Shown piece after piece: positions 41,290 through 49,476 of a stretch of DNA of 64,000 bases (positions within the stretch are counted from its first letter, which is position 1; each line of letters begins with the position of its first letter). The translations under genes were made by a program, and so were the position numbers. The DNA comes from Bartonella bovis 91-4 (GTDB lineage Bacteria > Pseudomonadota > Alphaproteobacteria > Rhizobiales > Rhizobiaceae), in contig NZ_CM001844.1 of assembly GCF_000384965.1 (NCBI RefSeq), positions 469,341 through 533,340 of the forward strand. Direction: 5' to 3'. A model generated the notes under the pieces. It saw only the letters and a list, made by a program, of their open reading frames with translations, did not search any database and was not told the origin of the DNA.

Positions 41290-41996
41290 CCTTGATTGAG
41301 AGGATAGATGAGAAGAGAGGGCCCTTTTAAATATCAAATAAAACAAAAGTAATGGCTAACTATAGTTTTTGTACAGGTGTTAGTTTTGTAATGACTGGTA
41401 ATGTTATTTTACGTGCAAAGTACCATTACTCAAGTTTTGGAAAAAGTTCTCTAAAAACGGGTGAGGGGCGACTTTACTATAATACTATAATAGCTTTCCC
41501 GTTGGTGTAGCTTATAAATTTTAATTTTTATAAGACTCAATCCTGAAAGATATACTCAAAGAGAAGTTTTTTATTTTAATCATTTTTTATTATAAAATAT
41601 TATCTTTTCAAGGTAAGTGTAGTGTATTTTATAGAGATAGCTTAAAAAGTTTTATACTTTAATTTTATTATAAACTCCATAGTCATTAGCATATCAAAAA
41701 TCAATATATTATGAGAGTTATGATTTAATTTTTCCTCTTTTCCACTTTAGATTTTTGCATATTAATCAAAATATAAAAGAGAAAAGGTCTTTTTTAATGT
41801 ATTTTCTAAAATATAAAGGTTGTAAATTTATTTTTTTATATGTTGGAAAATAAGTAGCGTAAAACTATAATATTTTATCATTTACGATAAAAAGAGCTTA
41901 CTTAAAACAAAGCAATTCAAAAATGTTTTTTATGTTTTATTGTGCACTTATTTTTCCATTTAATCAAATATATCAGAAAATACACTTATTTCATGC

Positions 41997-42791
41997 TTAT
42001 AAGTGAGTTGCTGTTTGTGGTAATATAAAGGGAATATCTGTTTTAGGTAATGTAGAAACGCTTAAAGGACAATGATAAACCTCACGCAAATTTTGCGTTG
42101 TTAAAACAGAAGAAGCGCTTCCTTCACAATAAACTTTCCCCTGATTAAACAATATTATTTTATCTGCATAACAGGCAGCCAGATTAAGATCATGTAGCAC
42201 AGCAAGAACGCCACCACCACACCGAGCAAAATTTTGAGCGATATTCATAACAATGAGCTGATGTTGGATGTCAAGGTTAGCAATAGGTTCGTCCAATATC
42301 AGCCAATGAGGGATTTTATTATAAACAGGTGTCCACACTTGGCAAAGTACACGGGCAAGCTGTACTCTAGCTTGTTCTCCACCTGATAATTCATGATAAT
42401 ATAGATCACTATAGTTAGCTAAACCAACGCGTTCTAAAGCTTTTTGAGGTAAAATTTTCAATTCTGTTTTTGGTATATCGTGTTGGTGAACAGAAAGTCC
42501 AAGTTTTACCACTTCATGAACTAAGAATGGAGAAGTTAGTGTTGTTGATTGTGGCAGAATTGCACGCATCATTGCCATTTTACAAACTTTTGTCTTGGTA
42601 ACATCATGACCATTCAATGTCATTTTTCCACTGTAGGGAATCTCTCCACTCAAGGCTTTAATGAAAGTGCTTTTTCCAGATCCATTTGGACCAATAATAA
42701 CAGTGAAAGTACCACTTTTAATTTGAAGATTAATGTGATCAATAATATATGTTTTTCTGCGTTGAATGCAAATGTTAATTGCCTCAATCAT
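41997..42791 (-). CDS. hmuV: Hemin ABC transporter ATPase HmuV
   Basis: This ATPase powers hemin import through HutC. It has 264 residues from the ATG at 42791, which overlaps the hutC stop codon as ATGA. The longer frame to 42827 would read 40 bases into hutC and is less likely. It has Walker A GPNGSGKST, Q-loop region ILPQSTT, signature ELSGGEQARVQLARVL, Walker B WLILDEPIANLD (Ile where Thr is common) and the H-loop in VLAVLHDLNLAACYADK. The C-terminal VLTTQNLREVYHCPLSV is typical of the BtuD/HmuV group. It is the last gene of hemS-hutB-hutC-hmuV. Confidence 0.95.
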   Translation of the reverse strand: MIEAINICIQRRKTYIIDHINLQIKSGTFTVIIGPNGSGKSTFIKALSGEIPYSGKMTLNGHDVTKTKVCKMAMMRAILPQSTTLTSPFLVHEVVKLGLSVHQHDIPKTELKILPQKALERVGLANYSDLYYHELSGGEQARVQLARVLCQVWTPVYNKIPHWLILDEPIANLDIQHQLIVMNIAQNFARCGGGVLAVLHDLNLAACYADKIILFNQGKVYCEGSASSVLTTQNLREVYHCPLSVSTLPKTDIPFILPQTATHL

Positions 42792-43873
42792 AAAATCTTT
42801 ATCCCCCGTTGATATATAAGGATCCAAAGGAAAAAGGGTGCTCCAAAAAGGGCTGTAACAATTCCGATTGGTAATTCTGCGGGGACAATAATAAAGCGCG
42901 CAAATGTATCAGCAGAAATAAGAAGAGCTGCTCCTAAAACAGTAGAACAGGGAATAAGATAGCGATGATCAGGCCCAATAAGCAGACGCAAAATATGCGG
43001 AACTACAATACCAATAAAACTAATACCACCACTGACAGCAACTGCACCACCGCACATGAGAGCAACAAGTAGAATAGAAATATTTTTAACTCTTTGAATA
43101 TGGAAACCAATATGGCTAGCGACAGCTTCTCCAAGAGACAAAGCATTCAATGCGCGTGACAAAAATGGAGAAAAAAAGAGACCAATTCCAACAAAAGGCA
43201 AAATAAGTCCAACTTTTAACCATGTCGCACCCGCAAGAGATCCAAGGTTCCAAAAAGTAATATCACGTAATTGCTGGTCGTTTGCGCTAAAGATTAAAAT
43301 TCCAACAATAGCGCTATTTAAAGCGCTAAGAGCAATACCTGCAAGAAGCATTGTTGCAATAGAAGTACAATTATGACGTGTTGCGATTGCATAGAGAATA
43401 ATTGTTGATAAAAGTCCGCCCAAAAAAGCACTTATAATAACTTTATAAGATTCCAGAAAAGGTAAAAATAGGGGTGGGAAAGTAACGCCGACAATTGCTA
43501 AAACAGCACCAAGACTTGCACCTGCTGACACACCTACAACTCCAGGATCTGCGAGGGGATTACGGAAAATTCCCTGCATGAGAACACCAGAAACAGCTAA
43601 AGCTGAACCAACCAATAATCCCAAGATAATACGGGGGAGCCTTATGTCAATAAATACAAGATAATCACGGGTTTTACTGCTTACTGAAAAATCTTGTGTA
43701 AGAATTACGTGAATAAGATTAATAAAAGAAACATTTGATGCACCATTTAATAGCCCTACTAAAATGCTAAAAATAAGAAATATTATTAGACTTAATAATG
43801 CAATTTTTCCTCGGTTTGCACGTTTTTCTTCTTTTATTTCAGGCACTTGTGTTGAAGAGATGCTGTTGATCAT
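42788..43873 (-). CDS. hutC: Hemin ABC transporter permease HutC (HmuU/FecCD family)
   Basis: This is the inner-membrane channel for hemin. The 361-residue protein has about nine to ten hydrophobic segments and FecCD hallmarks: IDIRLPRIILGLLVGSALAV, SGVLMQGIFRNPLADPGVVG, ASLGAVLAIVG, FWNLGSLAGATW, the coupling region GEAVASHIGFHIQRVKN, VAVSGGISFIGIVVPHILRL and ADTFARFIIVPAELPIGIVT. The N-terminus (about 1-25) is cytoplasmic and charged. It begins 20 bases after hutB and overlaps hmuV by four bases. Confidence 0.95.
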   Translation of the reverse strand: MINSISSTQVPEIKEEKRANRGKIALLSLIIFLIFSILVGLLNGASNVSFINLIHVILTQDFSVSSKTRDYLVFIDIRLPRIILGLLVGSALAVSGVLMQGIFRNPLADPGVVGVSAGASLGAVLAIVGVTFPPLFLPFLESYKVIISAFLGGLLSTIILYAIATRHNCTSIATMLLAGIALSALNSAIVGILIFSANDQQLRDITFWNLGSLAGATWLKVGLILPFVGIGLFFSPFLSRALNALSLGEAVASHIGFHIQRVKNISILLVALMCGGAVAVSGGISFIGIVVPHILRLLIGPDHRYLIPCSTVLGAALLISADTFARFIIVPAELPIGIVTALFGAPFFLWILIYQRGIKIL

Positions 43874-43893
43874 TTTTATCAGTTCTTACCATT

Positions 43894-44781
43894 TTAATTC
43901 TCACTATAAAGCATATTAATCAGTTCTTTTGACGCTTCTGCAGTACGTGGACCAAAACTTAAAAAATACATAGCATCTATTTGTTTAATAGCGTGATTTT
44001 GTGCTGCAGATGTGGCCTGAATTGCTGGTATAGCTAAAATTTGATCAATTTGAGATGAATTTTTAGGGTGCGTCATAAGCAAGATAACATCGGGGTTTGA
44101 TTGTAATAAAGTTTCATTATTTAAAGGCTTATATCCTTTATAACTAGAGATGGCGTTAATACCGCCTGAAAGTTTTATCATACCATCAGCAGCTGTATTT
44201 GTTCCAGATACCATGAGACGCCCATTTTGCATTGAAAGAACAACAAGAACGCGTTTTGGTTTAGTTATTTTTGCCAAAAGCATATCATTATCCATGAAGC
44301 TACGATTTACCTTTTTAATCAATGCAGCTGCTTGTGTTTCTCGATGAAGGGCTTTGCCAACAAGGCGAATCTTTTCTATTACATTTTCACGAGAAAAGTT
44401 TTCTGGTACGATCACTAACGGTATTGACGTTTTTTTGAGGATGTCAATTGTTAAAGAAGGACCACTTCCTTCAATCAGCAATATACCTTCTGGAGTGAGC
44501 GATAAAACTCCTTCGGGTGAAAGGGCTCGCATATATCCAAGTTCAGGAAGTTTCAGTGCTTCTTGAGGATATATGCTTGTACTATCGCGAGCAACAAGCT
44601 GATCTTTGGCTCCTAATGCATAAACAATTTCTGTGAGCGATCCACCAATGGAAACAATTCGTGCGTTTTTAGGAAAATTAGTTGTAAGTTCAGCAGTTGC
44701 TTGTTGAGAAAAAAAGGTGAAATAAAACAAAATAAAACTAAGAATAAGGTTTGATAATCTGTGCAAAAAAAATGTAGACAT
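43894..44781 (-). CDS. hutB: Periplasmic hemin-binding protein HutB (HmuT type)
   Basis: This protein captures hemin in the periplasm and delivers it to HutC/HmuV. It has 295 residues with a signal peptide (about 1-30, hydrophobic LILSFILFYFTFF then QQATA). The class III binding-protein fold follows, with ARIVSIGGSLTEIVYALGAK, LPELGYMRALSPEGVLSLTP, a long central helix (about 125-150), and LLQSNPDVILLMTHPKNSSQ in the second lobe. A candidate axial Tyr is in ELGYMRAL. It is placed 16 bases after hemS and 20 before hutC, an evident operon. Confidence 0.94.
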   Translation of the reverse strand: MSTFFLHRLSNLILSFILFYFTFFSQQATAELTTNFPKNARIVSIGGSLTEIVYALGAKDQLVARDSTSIYPQEALKLPELGYMRALSPEGVLSLTPEGILLIEGSGPSLTIDILKKTSIPLVIVPENFSRENVIEKIRLVGKALHRETQAAALIKKVNRSFMDNDMLLAKITKPKRVLVVLSMQNGRLMVSGTNTAADGMIKLSGGINAISSYKGYKPLNNETLLQSNPDVILLMTHPKNSSQIDQILAIPAIQATSAAQNHAIKQIDAMYFLSFGPRTAEASKELINMLYSEN

Positions 44782-44797
44782 TTCTTATCTTACCTTT

Positions 44798-45841
44798 TTA
44801 ATAAGTAATTGCTGTCTTTAATATAGAGGGAAAATCATTCAATAAAGAACGCCAATCTTCACGTTCTTTTTGGCCTTCTTTTCTTATACCAAAAAATTGA
44901 ACAATCATTTCATCATTTTTATCAAAAACTTCAAGTGAACTAACATAGCCATCGCGAGTAGGCTTACGGACACGCCATATTTTATTGATGCCAGAAATGA
45001 GCAGATGAAGATTAAATTTTTCATCGAGAATATTAAGCCAAGGACCTATCTGCTTAATATTTTTGATTTGTCCACTAAAAATTTGAATACATCCTTTATT
45101 ACCAACAAAACACATAATTGGTGTTTTTTGTTGTGCAATTTTGTTTAGCATCATTTTAAGAAATTCTATATTTAATTCATCAGCAAATTCGTTACCAGCA
45201 TATTTCACAGCTTCATGTCGATTGATTTTAAATTCTGAAATAATTTCATGGAGCTGATGTACATCAGTCATTTGTCGCCAACGATCACGGAATTGTTCAA
45301 CATTTATATCTACTGTATTATGCTGTGTGGGGGTAGGAGAGGATTGAATTTCAAGATTAGGTAATTGGTCTTTGCTGAGCAATTTTTTAACAAGTATATT
45401 CCATTCTTCCATATTTGTTGTATCTTTGGAATAGATTTTGAAGATAGCAACACCGTGTTGATCGAAAAATTGCAAACTTTTAATGGGTTTTCCAGAAACA
45501 ACCATTTCATATTCAAAACCAAATTTCCATTGTTTTGGAAAAATACGCAAATCAATTTCACCAAGCGTTATAGGAACATGTTTGTTTTGCACAATTTTTT
45601 CAAAACATCCTGTTTTTTCATGAACAGCATATTCATTACGTGTTAATGCCATAATTGTTCCAATTTTAGGAGCGTTTTCAAGGAGAGTAGTCACATCAGC
45701 ATTTAATTTTTTTGCTTTTTCTGTAGTACAATAAGCAGCAACGAGCTCTGCTTCAGATATGCCAATCGAAGTAGCAAAATCGCGATTACGCATTTCTTTT
45801 TTTTCTCGTAGTCTAATAATTTCTTCAGCTGTGTACAACAT
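44798..45841 (-). CDS. hemS: Hemin-degrading / hemin-handling protein HemS
   Basis: HemS binds imported hemin in the cytosol and is implicated in its breakdown or delivery. It has 347 residues with the duplicated HemS/ChuX fold. The first copy covers about 35-165 (IMALTRNEYAVHEKTGCFEK; LFDQHG-like FFDQHGVAIFKIYSKD). The second covers about 185-345 (IMCFVGNKGCIQIFSGQIKN; LEVFDKNDEMIVQFFGIRK). The start at 45841 is chosen over a GTG at 45859 because AAGGA lies 8 bases before it and the protein then begins MLYTAEEIIRLR. It is first in hemS-hutB-hutC-hmuV and separated from hutA by a 214-base gap with a strong hairpin. Confidence 0.94.
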   Translation of the reverse strand: MLYTAEEIIRLREKKEMRNRDFATSIGISEAELVAAYCTTEKAKKLNADVTTLLENAPKIGTIMALTRNEYAVHEKTGCFEKIVQNKHVPITLGEIDLRIFPKQWKFGFEYEMVVSGKPIKSLQFFDQHGVAIFKIYSKDTTNMEEWNILVKKLLSKDQLPNLEIQSSPTPTQHNTVDINVEQFRDRWRQMTDVHQLHEIISEFKINRHEAVKYAGNEFADELNIEFLKMMLNKIAQQKTPIMCFVGNKGCIQIFSGQIKNIKQIGPWLNILDEKFNLHLLISGINKIWRVRKPTRDGYVSSLEVFDKNDEMIVQFFGIRKEGQKEREDWRSLLNDFPSILKTAITY

Positions 45842-45900
45842 AAGTTTTCCTTGAGTCACTTATTTAGGGTAGACTTTCCATATTTTTATAATCTTAAAAC

Positions 45901-45939
45901 GATAAGCTGAACTATTGCACAACTATAGTTCAGCTTATC
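45901..45939 (-). terminator. 15-bp perfect hairpin between hutA and hemS
   Basis: GATAAGCTGAACTAT (45901-45915) and ATAGTTCAGCTTATC (45925-45939) are perfect complements with a 9-base loop. On the minus strand GTTTTAAG follows. The position, about 115 bases after the hutA stop codon and 60 before hemS, suits a hutA terminator that separates receptor from transport genes. It could also be part of a hemS leader. Confidence 0.65.
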
Positions 45940-46055
45940 ATCAAACAAATCTTTATTATGGATAGTAGAACAATCAAAAAACAGGCAAATTAAAAACTAA
46001 AATACAATACCTCTCCTTTTATTAATATAATTTTTAAAATTACTAACAAAAGTGA

Positions 46056-48278
46056 TTAAAATTTTTGCACAAGCGATACTTTAAAGTTACGACCTGGCTG
46101 ACTGAAATAATCTCTAGGTGGTGGTGCCATACCCCTAGGTGAAGCAGAAGGAAGATCAACTGCATTCCAATATTTTTTATTGAAAAGATTATAAATACCA
46201 ACCCTTATAATAGGACCTTTTTCACCAAAAGGCTCCCACCAGCCTAACACATCAACTAAACTATAGCTTGGAGTTTTTGCATAATCAGAGTTCTTTTCTA
46301 CTTTATCACGTTTAGCGGCTAAAGTGAGCATAATATCAGCTCCCCAGGCCTCTTGTGCATATCCAACCCCTATAATAGCTTTTAAAGCTGGGATTGAGTT
46401 AAGATATTCATTTTTATCAAGATCTTTTCCTTGTGCATATGCAAAGGAAAAATTGCTATGGAAATTTTCATTAAGAGCTAAATATGTCTTTGCTTCAACA
46501 CCAGAAATGCGGACATGAGCGCGATTTATATAATGTCTGCGCGCTAACATAAATTCCTGTGATGGTCCTTTATCTATAATATCAATAAAGTTTTTATATT
46601 GATTGGTAAAGACACTAATAGAACCATCAAAATTTACATTTCCATATTTTATACCAATGTCATATCCATTACTGATTTCTGGTTTAAGATTGGGATTGCC
46701 AGTCATATAATAGAAAGTAGGATTAATATAGGTGAGGTAGAGTTCTGAAACACTTGGTGCACGGAAAGCTTGCGCCCATTGACTATAGAACGTCACTTGA
46801 TCATTAGCATCCCACTCTATACGCAATTTGGGAGAAAAATGTGAGCCACCATTTGTTTTAGGCTGTTCTTTAGAAACGGCTATTTTTTTATAAGAAGGCG
46901 TTTTTTGTGGGACGTGTTTATACCAGTCATAGCGAATTCCAGGTATAATGCGAACATGGTTATTAGAAAAACCAATTTCATCTTCAAAAGCTAAACTAAA
47001 ACCATGGCTATGAGTATCTGGTGTATCAGATTGATTGGTGTGCAAAAAAGCACATCCACGAGCGTTTTCTCTCAAATGACAATTATCTTGACCAGACGCA
47101 TATTGATGAAGCTTGGATGCAAAAATATCAGTAGAAAATTTCAGTGCATGATTGATGGCACCTATATCAAATTTCTTGAGACTATTGGCATTAAAGCCAT
47201 AATTAATATTACGTATAAGGTTGTCTCTTACATAGTCCCCTTGTGGTTGTTTAATACGATGACCTTTTAAAACTTGGTTATTTGACAATTTCTGCCAATA
47301 AAGTTGCCCCTGAAATGCATCAAAAATAGCATCTCTGTTACCACTATAATCGTAAGAAAGTGAAAAACGCTCACGATATTTATTATTCTTGTTATAGACT
47401 GAACTTGGAGAATATGTTGTGGAGGAAGCATTCAATAAATGAGTGTCTTTATTATAGTGAAAACGCTCTGCCGTAAAACCAACTTTATGATTGCTGTTAA
47501 AATATTGATGAATTTTAAAGAGCAGATTATTTTGATCAAAATCAGCAGGATTGGCACGCGTACGCTCACTTCCGTAAACATCTACAGTTCCCATATTTTT
47601 ACGTTCATGACCTCCTGCACGAGATCCTTGGAAAAGTAGAAAGGTTTGATAAGCTCGTACCGCAAAAGCTTCATCTATATGCCAGCTATCATCAGCAGAA
47701 TTATAACTGCCCTTTGTAAGACTGCCCCAATTTTTCTCTTCTGTGAGAAGATCTTCAGGATCAAGAGTGCGCAAGGCGACGATTCCACTTAATGCTCCAG
47801 AGCCATAACGACTAGAATCTGATCCTCGAATGATATCAAGTGTAGAGAGGGCATTAAAGTCAAACATTGAACTCCCCCCCTTAATACCACGGACTCCATC
47901 GTTAAGCCATGGAAGGGGAATGCCATCTATTGTTACAAGAACACGATCAGCATCTAAACCGCGAATCACAAAACTATCATTATTTGAATTATAGGCTATA
48001 GACGGATTAAGACGTCCAATATCATGAACATCATTTATTTGTTTTTGTTCAATATCTCGAGCAGTTTCACGGTCGGTTAAAATTGTTATTGTATCCAGAG
48101 GATTTGCAGTTTTTCCTTTTTCAATCACAATTGGTTTGAGCCCAATTATAGCATTTGGATAGCTGTTTTGTGAAAGAATAATATTACTGTTTTGTGCAAA
48201 AACGAAAGAGGGAATCCAAATTGATAATGCGCTTAAAGCTATACAACTTTTATAAACACTTTTTGGTTTTGTTTGCAT
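46056..48278 (-). CDS. hutA: TonB-dependent hemin receptor HutA
   Basis: This is an outer-membrane gated channel that takes up hemin using TonB energy. It has 740 residues with a signal peptide ending at VFA/QN (about residue 29). The TonB box is probably within residues 55-70 (NPLDTITILTDRE). The plug domain is at about 70-190 (FVIRGLDADRVLVTIDGIPL; IIRGSDSSRYGSGALSGIVA). A 22-strand barrel ends in FKVSLVQKF with terminal Phe. The FRAP-NPNL region, a hallmark of heme receptors, is seen as AFRAPSVSELYLTY...GNPNLKPE. It is divergent from tonB across 233 bases, where shared iron/heme control would be expected. Confidence 0.94.
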   Translation of the reverse strand: MQTKPKSVYKSCIALSALSIWIPSFVFAQNSNIILSQNSYPNAIIGLKPIVIEKGKTANPLDTITILTDRETARDIEQKQINDVHDIGRLNPSIAYNSNNDSFVIRGLDADRVLVTIDGIPLPWLNDGVRGIKGGSSMFDFNALSTLDIIRGSDSSRYGSGALSGIVALRTLDPEDLLTEEKNWGSLTKGSYNSADDSWHIDEAFAVRAYQTFLLFQGSRAGGHERKNMGTVDVYGSERTRANPADFDQNNLLFKIHQYFNSNHKVGFTAERFHYNKDTHLLNASSTTYSPSSVYNKNNKYRERFSLSYDYSGNRDAIFDAFQGQLYWQKLSNNQVLKGHRIKQPQGDYVRDNLIRNINYGFNANSLKKFDIGAINHALKFSTDIFASKLHQYASGQDNCHLRENARGCAFLHTNQSDTPDTHSHGFSLAFEDEIGFSNNHVRIIPGIRYDWYKHVPQKTPSYKKIAVSKEQPKTNGGSHFSPKLRIEWDANDQVTFYSQWAQAFRAPSVSELYLTYINPTFYYMTGNPNLKPEISNGYDIGIKYGNVNFDGSISVFTNQYKNFIDIIDKGPSQEFMLARRHYINRAHVRISGVEAKTYLALNENFHSNFSFAYAQGKDLDKNEYLNSIPALKAIIGVGYAQEAWGADIMLTLAAKRDKVEKNSDYAKTPSYSLVDVLGWWEPFGEKGPIIRVGIYNLFNKKYWNAVDLPSASPRGMAPPPRDYFSQPGRNFKVSLVQKF

Positions 48279-48511
48279 AAGACACCGTTAAAATTTTTTA
48301 AATTTCTCTTTAATGCCCCGCAACTTAAAATATTTCACACCACAAAACCCTGTCTCCAACCACAAAGATTAGTTAACCAAGTAATAATGATCCCAATATG
48401 AAATAAAGTTAATATATTAAACATGATAAAAAGCGTCAAGAAAAAAGTTGTAATTTGAAAATGATCAGTTTTAATACAATTAAGTACTAATTTAATATAG
48501 AATATTGGTGG
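48279..48511. promoter_or_regulatory. Divergent hutA / tonB promoter region
   Basis: These 233 bases must carry both promoters. A 12-base palindrome TTAATATATTAA lies at 48409-48420, near the centre. Regulation by an iron regulator (Irr or RirA in this group) is expected from known biology of Bartonella hut genes, but I could not identify an exact known operator by eye. Confidence 0.55.
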
Positions 48512-49279
48512 ATGGAGGTTATGAATTTTACAAATACTAGGCGGTTATCAATCCTTTGGATAGGGGCATTTATAAGCGCTCTTTCTTTACATACTGCGTT
48601 GGGAATACAATTTTATTTTCGCAATGTTGATGTGAACAATAGTGTACTTCCATCAACGATTATGCTGACTTTTGCACAAGAAATCACACGCCCTAATATT
48701 AATACGGATTTAGAAGTGTTGCAGTCTAGTTTTTCAGAGCAAGAACAAAAGATATCAGAATCAGCGCTTAATGAGATTCAATCAGAAGAGATTCAGTCTT
48801 CACAAGAGACTCAACCTATTATAGAAAAAAACGATTTTATAATACAACAAACTTTGAAAAAATCTCAAACTTCTAAAATAGAACGTAAAGCTCTTGTCAA
48901 AAAAGCGTTATCAGTGTCAAAATCTGCCGCAAAGCGGAGTGATGCAAAATCAGTACATTCGGTTGCTGTTAGTAAGGGTAATTATACCGAGCTTGATGAT
49001 GCTTTATCTATGCAGTGGTTGGTAAAGGTGCAAGCGCAATTAGAAAGGCAAAAAAATTATATTATGAGACAACGTACTACTCACGCCAAAGGAGTAGTAC
49101 AATTAGAATTTAAAGTGCATAAACAGGGGAATATTTTTTCCAAACGTATTGCACTTTCTTCTAATAATCAGGAACTTGATCGATTGGCTATGGCAGCACT
49201 TCAGCGTGTTGGTACTCTTCCTCCTCCCCCATCTTCAAAAGAAAATAAAATTATTAGAATATCTTTAATATTTAACTGA
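48512..49279 (+). CDS. tonB: TonB energy-transducing protein
   Basis: TonB couples the inner-membrane proton gradient to HutA. The 255-residue protein has a short cytoplasmic start, a membrane anchor at about 12-34 (LSILWIGAFISALSLHTALG), a long periplasmic Glu/Ser/Lys-rich spacer (about 60-160, with fewer Pro than classical TonB), and a C-terminal TonB domain at about 168-255 (WLVKVQAQLERQKNYIMRQR; GVVQLEFKVHKQGNIF; LPPPPSSKENKIIRISLIF). The start could be 48512 or 48521; GGAGG lies between them. exbB and exbD are not in this window. The divergent arrangement with hutA points to hemin uptake as its main job. Confidence 0.93.
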   Translation: MEVMNFTNTRRLSILWIGAFISALSLHTALGIQFYFRNVDVNNSVLPSTIMLTFAQEITRPNINTDLEVLQSSFSEQEQKISESALNEIQSEEIQSSQETQPIIEKNDFIIQQTLKKSQTSKIERKALVKKALSVSKSAAKRSDAKSVHSVAVSKGNYTELDDALSMQWLVKVQAQLERQKNYIMRQRTTHAKGVVQLEFKVHKQGNIFSKRIALSSNNQELDRLAMAALQRVGTLPPPPSSKENKIIRISLIFN

Positions 49280-49476
49280 TTTTTGTACAGCTTTATCTGT
49301 GAACAGAATATATCTTTTTACAAAAAAGATTAGATTAAGTTTGGTGGTATTTCATAAATCTTGTTGTATTAGACTTCTAAATCAGTTTTTATAGTGTATA
49401 TTTTGAATTATGATGGCACTGTAATTTATGAATAACTAGCAATCAGAAAAATTTAAATGAATTAAATTTATAATTT

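Larger units (their letters stand above)
40234..41996. other. 1.76-kb gap between tRNA-Ser and hmuV, rich in inverted repeats
   Basis: No sizeable gene is recognised. The minus strand just after the tRNA (about 40250-40390) holds a start-less open stretch of about 44 codons with Lys/Thr/Ser-rich text (SRKQFAKEVTKNLKKSKIAK), possibly a gene relic. A cluster of hairpins lies at 40886-41062 and a 37-codon membrane-peptide frame at 41176-41289; both are listed separately. Weak AT-only hairpins occur at 41511-41534 and 41873-41892. The latter lies about 105 bases past the hmuV stop codon and could help end that transcript. Confidence 0.5.
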
